This document shows, piece by piece, positions 63,712 to 64,000 of a stretch of 64,000 nucleotides of DNA. The stretch comes from Sphingobacteriales bacterium (GTDB lineage: Bacteria > Bacteroidota > Bacteroidia > Sphingobacteriales > Sphingobacteriaceae), in the NCBI GenBank assembly GCA_028288165.1, contig JAQBOG010000039.1, positions 1-64,000 on the forward strand. The letters are read 5' to 3'. The notes below the pieces were generated by a model. It did not search any database, was not told the origin of the DNA, and saw nothing but the letters and a program-made list of their open reading frames with translations. Position 1 is the first letter of the stretch. Each line of letters starts with the position of its first letter. Position numbers and translations under genes: made by a program.

Positions 63712-64000
63712 CTATTCACCCCAGCGATAAGACTCATTTTCAAAACCTGCCAAATCCAAAACTCTGTTAATAACAGTAGCAGCTACCTCTTCCATGGTTT
63801 TTGGCAAACTGTAAAATGACGGATTAGCTGGACAAATTATCCCTCCAGCCTCCATCACAGTTTTCATGTTATTTATATGAATAAGACTAAAAGGAGTTTC
63901 TCTGGCTACCAAAATCAATCTTCTACGCTCTTTTAATATTACATCAGCAGCTCGGGTAGTCAAATCATTTGATATACCTGAGGCGATACGACCAAGTGTA
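63712..64000 (-). CDS. ubiX: Flavin prenyltransferase UbiX (partial, 5' end outside)
   Basis: The frame is open to the window edge and reads TLGRIASGISNDLTTRAADV, then KERRRLILVARETPFSLIHI, then MEAGGIICPANPSFYSLP. These are the conserved C-terminal parts of UbiX/Pad1-type proteins. UbiX makes the prenylated flavin needed by UbiD decarboxylases. About 96 of the usual ~190 residues are visible; the N-terminal flavin-binding part lies beyond 64000. Confidence 0.93.
   Translation of the reverse strand, partial: TLGRIASGISNDLTTRAADVILKERRRLILVARETPFSLIHINNMKTVMEAGGIICPANPSFYSLPKTMEEVAATVINRVLDLAGFENESYRWGE

Overview
The window looks like chromosomal DNA of a Bacteroidota bacterium of the Sphingobacteriaceae (Pedobacter-like). 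The reasons are AT-rich DNA, genes without clear Shine-Dalgarno sites, a SusC/SusD pair with a hybrid two-component regulator, a Bacteroidota-type promoter (TTG/TATATTTG), and family content such as DUF4296, DUF4256, a 7TM-HD phosphohydrolase and a POT transporter. All calls were made by reading the sequence; no database search was run.

Layout. (1) 1-6370 is accessory sequence: a small membrane-protein ORF between two attC-like hairpins, a Tat-exported phosphotriesterase homologue, decayed ORFs, a frameshifted DUF1801 gene, and a four-gene ArsR operon (ArsR, SRPBCC, DoxX-like, DUF4256) with a paired operator. (2) 6812-29441 is a polysaccharide utilization locus (PUL) for a sulfated glycan: three sulfatases, a formylglycine-generating enzyme with the true active-site Cys pair, two GH43 proteins, a GH5-like enzyme, two paralogous clan GH-A-like proteins of no family I recognise, an aldose 1-epimerase, SusD and SusC, and a divergent hybrid two-component regulator. 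A decayed GH5-like 3' end lies inside it. (3) 29586-30611 holds an IS110-family transposase remnant and tRNA-Ser(GCT). (4) 30672-53720 is mostly housekeeping: 7TM-HD phosphohydrolase, thiolase, LacI regulator, prolyl oligopeptidase-type peptidase, POT transporter, polyprenol-phosphate glycosyltransferase, RuvB, MutS2, YggS, aspartokinase and others, with a HEPN/MNT toxin-antitoxin pair inserted at 41752-42382. (5) 54572-60366 is a compact minus-strand auxiliary type II fatty-acid/polyketide-like set: FabG-like, hot-dog dehydratase-like, ACP, ketosynthase, FabI-like, holo-ACP synthase, alpha/beta hydrolase and acyltransferase. (6) 60517-64000 has a cold-shock protein, a 1-Cys peroxiredoxin, a LolD-like ATPase with two odd partner genes, and the 3' part of ubiX.

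How the PUL probably works: the regulator senses a glycan fragment and drives the minus-strand genes. SusC/D import oligosaccharides. Sulfatases, activated by the co-encoded exported formylglycine-generating enzyme, remove sulfate, and the GH43, GH5-like and GH-A-like enzymes cut the backbone and side chains. The epimerase handles released sugar. The exact glycan cannot be read from the sequence.

The points most worth following are the pair of uncharacterised GH-A-like paralogues, the auxiliary lipid/polyketide gene set with a non-canonical ACP motif and a shortened dehydratase motif, a dispersed repeat family whose hairpin arms change in a compensatory way between four copies, and the attC-like cassette at the left end.
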